14,582 nt of DNA from the NCBI GenBank assembly GCA_021817875.1, contig JAKAFQ010000035.1:1-14582 (forward strand), read 5' to 3'. Source of the stretch: Pseudomonadota bacterium (GTDB lineage: Bacteria > Pseudomonadota > Gammaproteobacteria > Steroidobacterales > Steroidobacteraceae). This document shows positions 13,572 through 14,582 of this stretch, piece by piece (position 1 is the stretch's first letter; each line of letters opens with the position of its first letter). The position numbers and the translations under genes were made by a program. The notes under the pieces are model-generated. The model worked only from the letters and a program-made list of their open reading frames with translations. It did no database searches and had not been told where the DNA came from.

Positions 13572-14582
13572 GTGAAACTCTTCGCACCGTTCGCGCAGCT
13601 GACCGGCGAGCAGCGCCACGCCTACTTTGCCGCGCTCGGCGGCTGGACGCTCGATGCGTTCGATTTCTTCATCTTCATCGTGTCGCTGCGCTCGATCAGC
13701 ACGAGCTTCGGCACCAGCCTCACCGCCGTCAGCTTCGGCATCACCCTGACGCTGGCGCTGCGCCCGGTGGGCGCGCTGGTTTTCGGCTGGCTCGCCGAGA
13801 AGTACGGGCGCCGCCCGGTGTTGATGCTGAACGTTCTGTCCTTCGCGCTCATTGAGCTGGCTTCGGCGTTCGCACCGGATCTGGCCGTGCTGCTCGCGTT
13901 GCGGGCGCTGTTCGGCCTCGCGATGGGCGGGGAGTGGGGCGTCGGCGCGGCACTCGCCTTCGAGACGCTGCCGGCCGAGGGGCGTGGCTTCTTCTCCGGA
14001 CTGCTGCAGGAAGGCTACGTGCTCGGCTTCCTGCTTGCCGCGGCCGTCTCGCGCCTGTTCTTCGCCGCCGTCGGCTGGCGCGGGCTGTTCGTCATCGGCG
14101 CGCTGCCGGCGCTGCTCGTGCTCTACATCCGCTTCGGCGTCGGGGAGTCGCCGGCGTGGCTCGAGGGCCGTCACGCCCGGCGCGCAACCCTGGGTGAGCT
14201 GTGGCGTACGGCGGTCGCGAATGCGCCGCTGCTGCTGTACATGATCGTGCTGATGGCGCTCTTCAACGCCTTCTCGCACGGCTCGCAGGACCTGTACAAG
14301 CCGTTCCTCATCACGCAGCGCGGGCTTTCGGGCGAGCGCGCCGACGATCTGCTGATGCTGATGAACATCGGGGCGCTGTTCGGCGGCATGACCTTCGGCG
14401 CGCTCTCCGAGCGGATCGGCCGCAGAAAGGCGATCGCGTGCGCGGCGCTGCTCGCCCTGCCGGTGATCCCGCTGTGGACCTACGCCCCGGGCGTACCGCT
14501 GCTCGCGCTCGGTGCGTTCCTGATGCAGTTCCTGGTGCAGGGGGCGTGGGGCATCATCCCGGCGCACTTGAACGAGCTGTCC
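13572..14582 (+). CDS. MFS transporter, sialate:H+ symporter-like carboxylate carrier, 3' end cut by window
   Basis: Major facilitator of the inner membrane; 337 residues are present and the frame is still open at the right edge, so perhaps 60-90 are missing. MFS motif A is seen as FGWLAEKYGRRP (71-82) between TM2 and TM3. GLAMGGEWGVGAALAFETLPAEGRG (115-139), followed by SGLLQEGYVLGFLLAA, matches the sialate/lactate (SHS, JEN1-like) branch, as does FNAFSHGSQDLYKPFL (231-246), where relatives have SHGTQDLYPTFL. Likely cargo is a monocarboxylate or similar acid; the exact substrate is not determined. The GTG chosen is the first usual start after an in-frame TAA at 13530 and yields KLFAPFAQLTGEQRHAYFAA; no Shine-Dalgarno is evident. 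Two transporters in a row may reflect scavenging, though they need not be linked. Confidence 0.9.
   Translation, partial: MKLFAPFAQLTGEQRHAYFAALGGWTLDAFDFFIFIVSLRSISTSFGTSLTAVSFGITLTLALRPVGALVFGWLAEKYGRRPVLMLNVLSFALIELASAFAPDLAVLLALRALFGLAMGGEWGVGAALAFETLPAEGRGFFSGLLQEGYVLGFLLAAAVSRLFFAAVGWRGLFVIGALPALLVLYIRFGVGESPAWLEGRHARRATLGELWRTAVANAPLLLYMIVLMALFNAFSHGSQDLYKPFLITQRGLSGERADDLLMLMNIGALFGGMTFGALSERIGRRKAIACAALLALPVIPLWTYAPGVPLLALGAFLMQFLVQGAWGIIPAHLNELS

Overview
The window is about 14.6 kb of GC-rich, gene-dense bacterial chromosome. The gene set and protein sequences fit a high-GC gammaproteobacterium, possibly of the Xanthomonadales/Nevskiales/Steroidobacter side. The pointers are the rsmG-parA neighbourhood, a dtd gene next to tatABC, a di-heme cytochrome c4-like protein and a DegP/MucD-type protease. 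This placement is inferred from protein style, not from a search. I see no rRNA, tRNA, CRISPR array, insertion sequence or prophage gene.

Left part (1-2321): chromosome housekeeping. A chromosomal ParA (minus strand, cut by the window edge) and RsmG (minus) are the remains of the widespread rsmG-parA-parB arrangement. Here an Lrp/AsnC regulator on the plus strand sits between them, and its 3' end overlaps the 3' end of rsmG by 62 bp. A perfect 13-bp palindrome lies just upstream of the lrp start.

Middle (2322-7432): an OmpR-type response regulator and a QseC-like histidine kinase form a two-gene operon with a 4-bp start/stop overlap. Convergent to it is a large exported protein of the prolyl-oligopeptidase (S9) family whose three catalytic residues all appear to be replaced. 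Divergent from that gene is a metallo-beta-lactamase-fold hydrolase with an intact metal site. Its end is followed by a terminator-like hairpin, then an AT-rich palindrome cluster at the front of the next gene.

Right part (7433-14582): envelope and secretion functions. There is a periplasmic DegP-type protease with two PDZ domains, a strong terminator hairpin, and an exported di-heme cytochrome c (minus). These are followed by D-aminoacyl-tRNA deacylase (dtd) and the complete twin-arginine translocase tatA-tatB-tatC behind a recognisable sigma70-type promoter. A POT-family peptide/H+ symporter comes next, then an MFS carboxylate transporter of the sialate:H+ symporter type, cut by the right edge.

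Most of the window is ordinary. No obviously new multi-gene system is visible. The points most worth a second look are the apparent S9 pseudopeptidase, the antisense insertion of lrp into the rsmG-parA locus, the palindromes in front of degP, lrp, the cytochrome/dtd pair and the MFS gene, and the unusual N-terminus of TatA.
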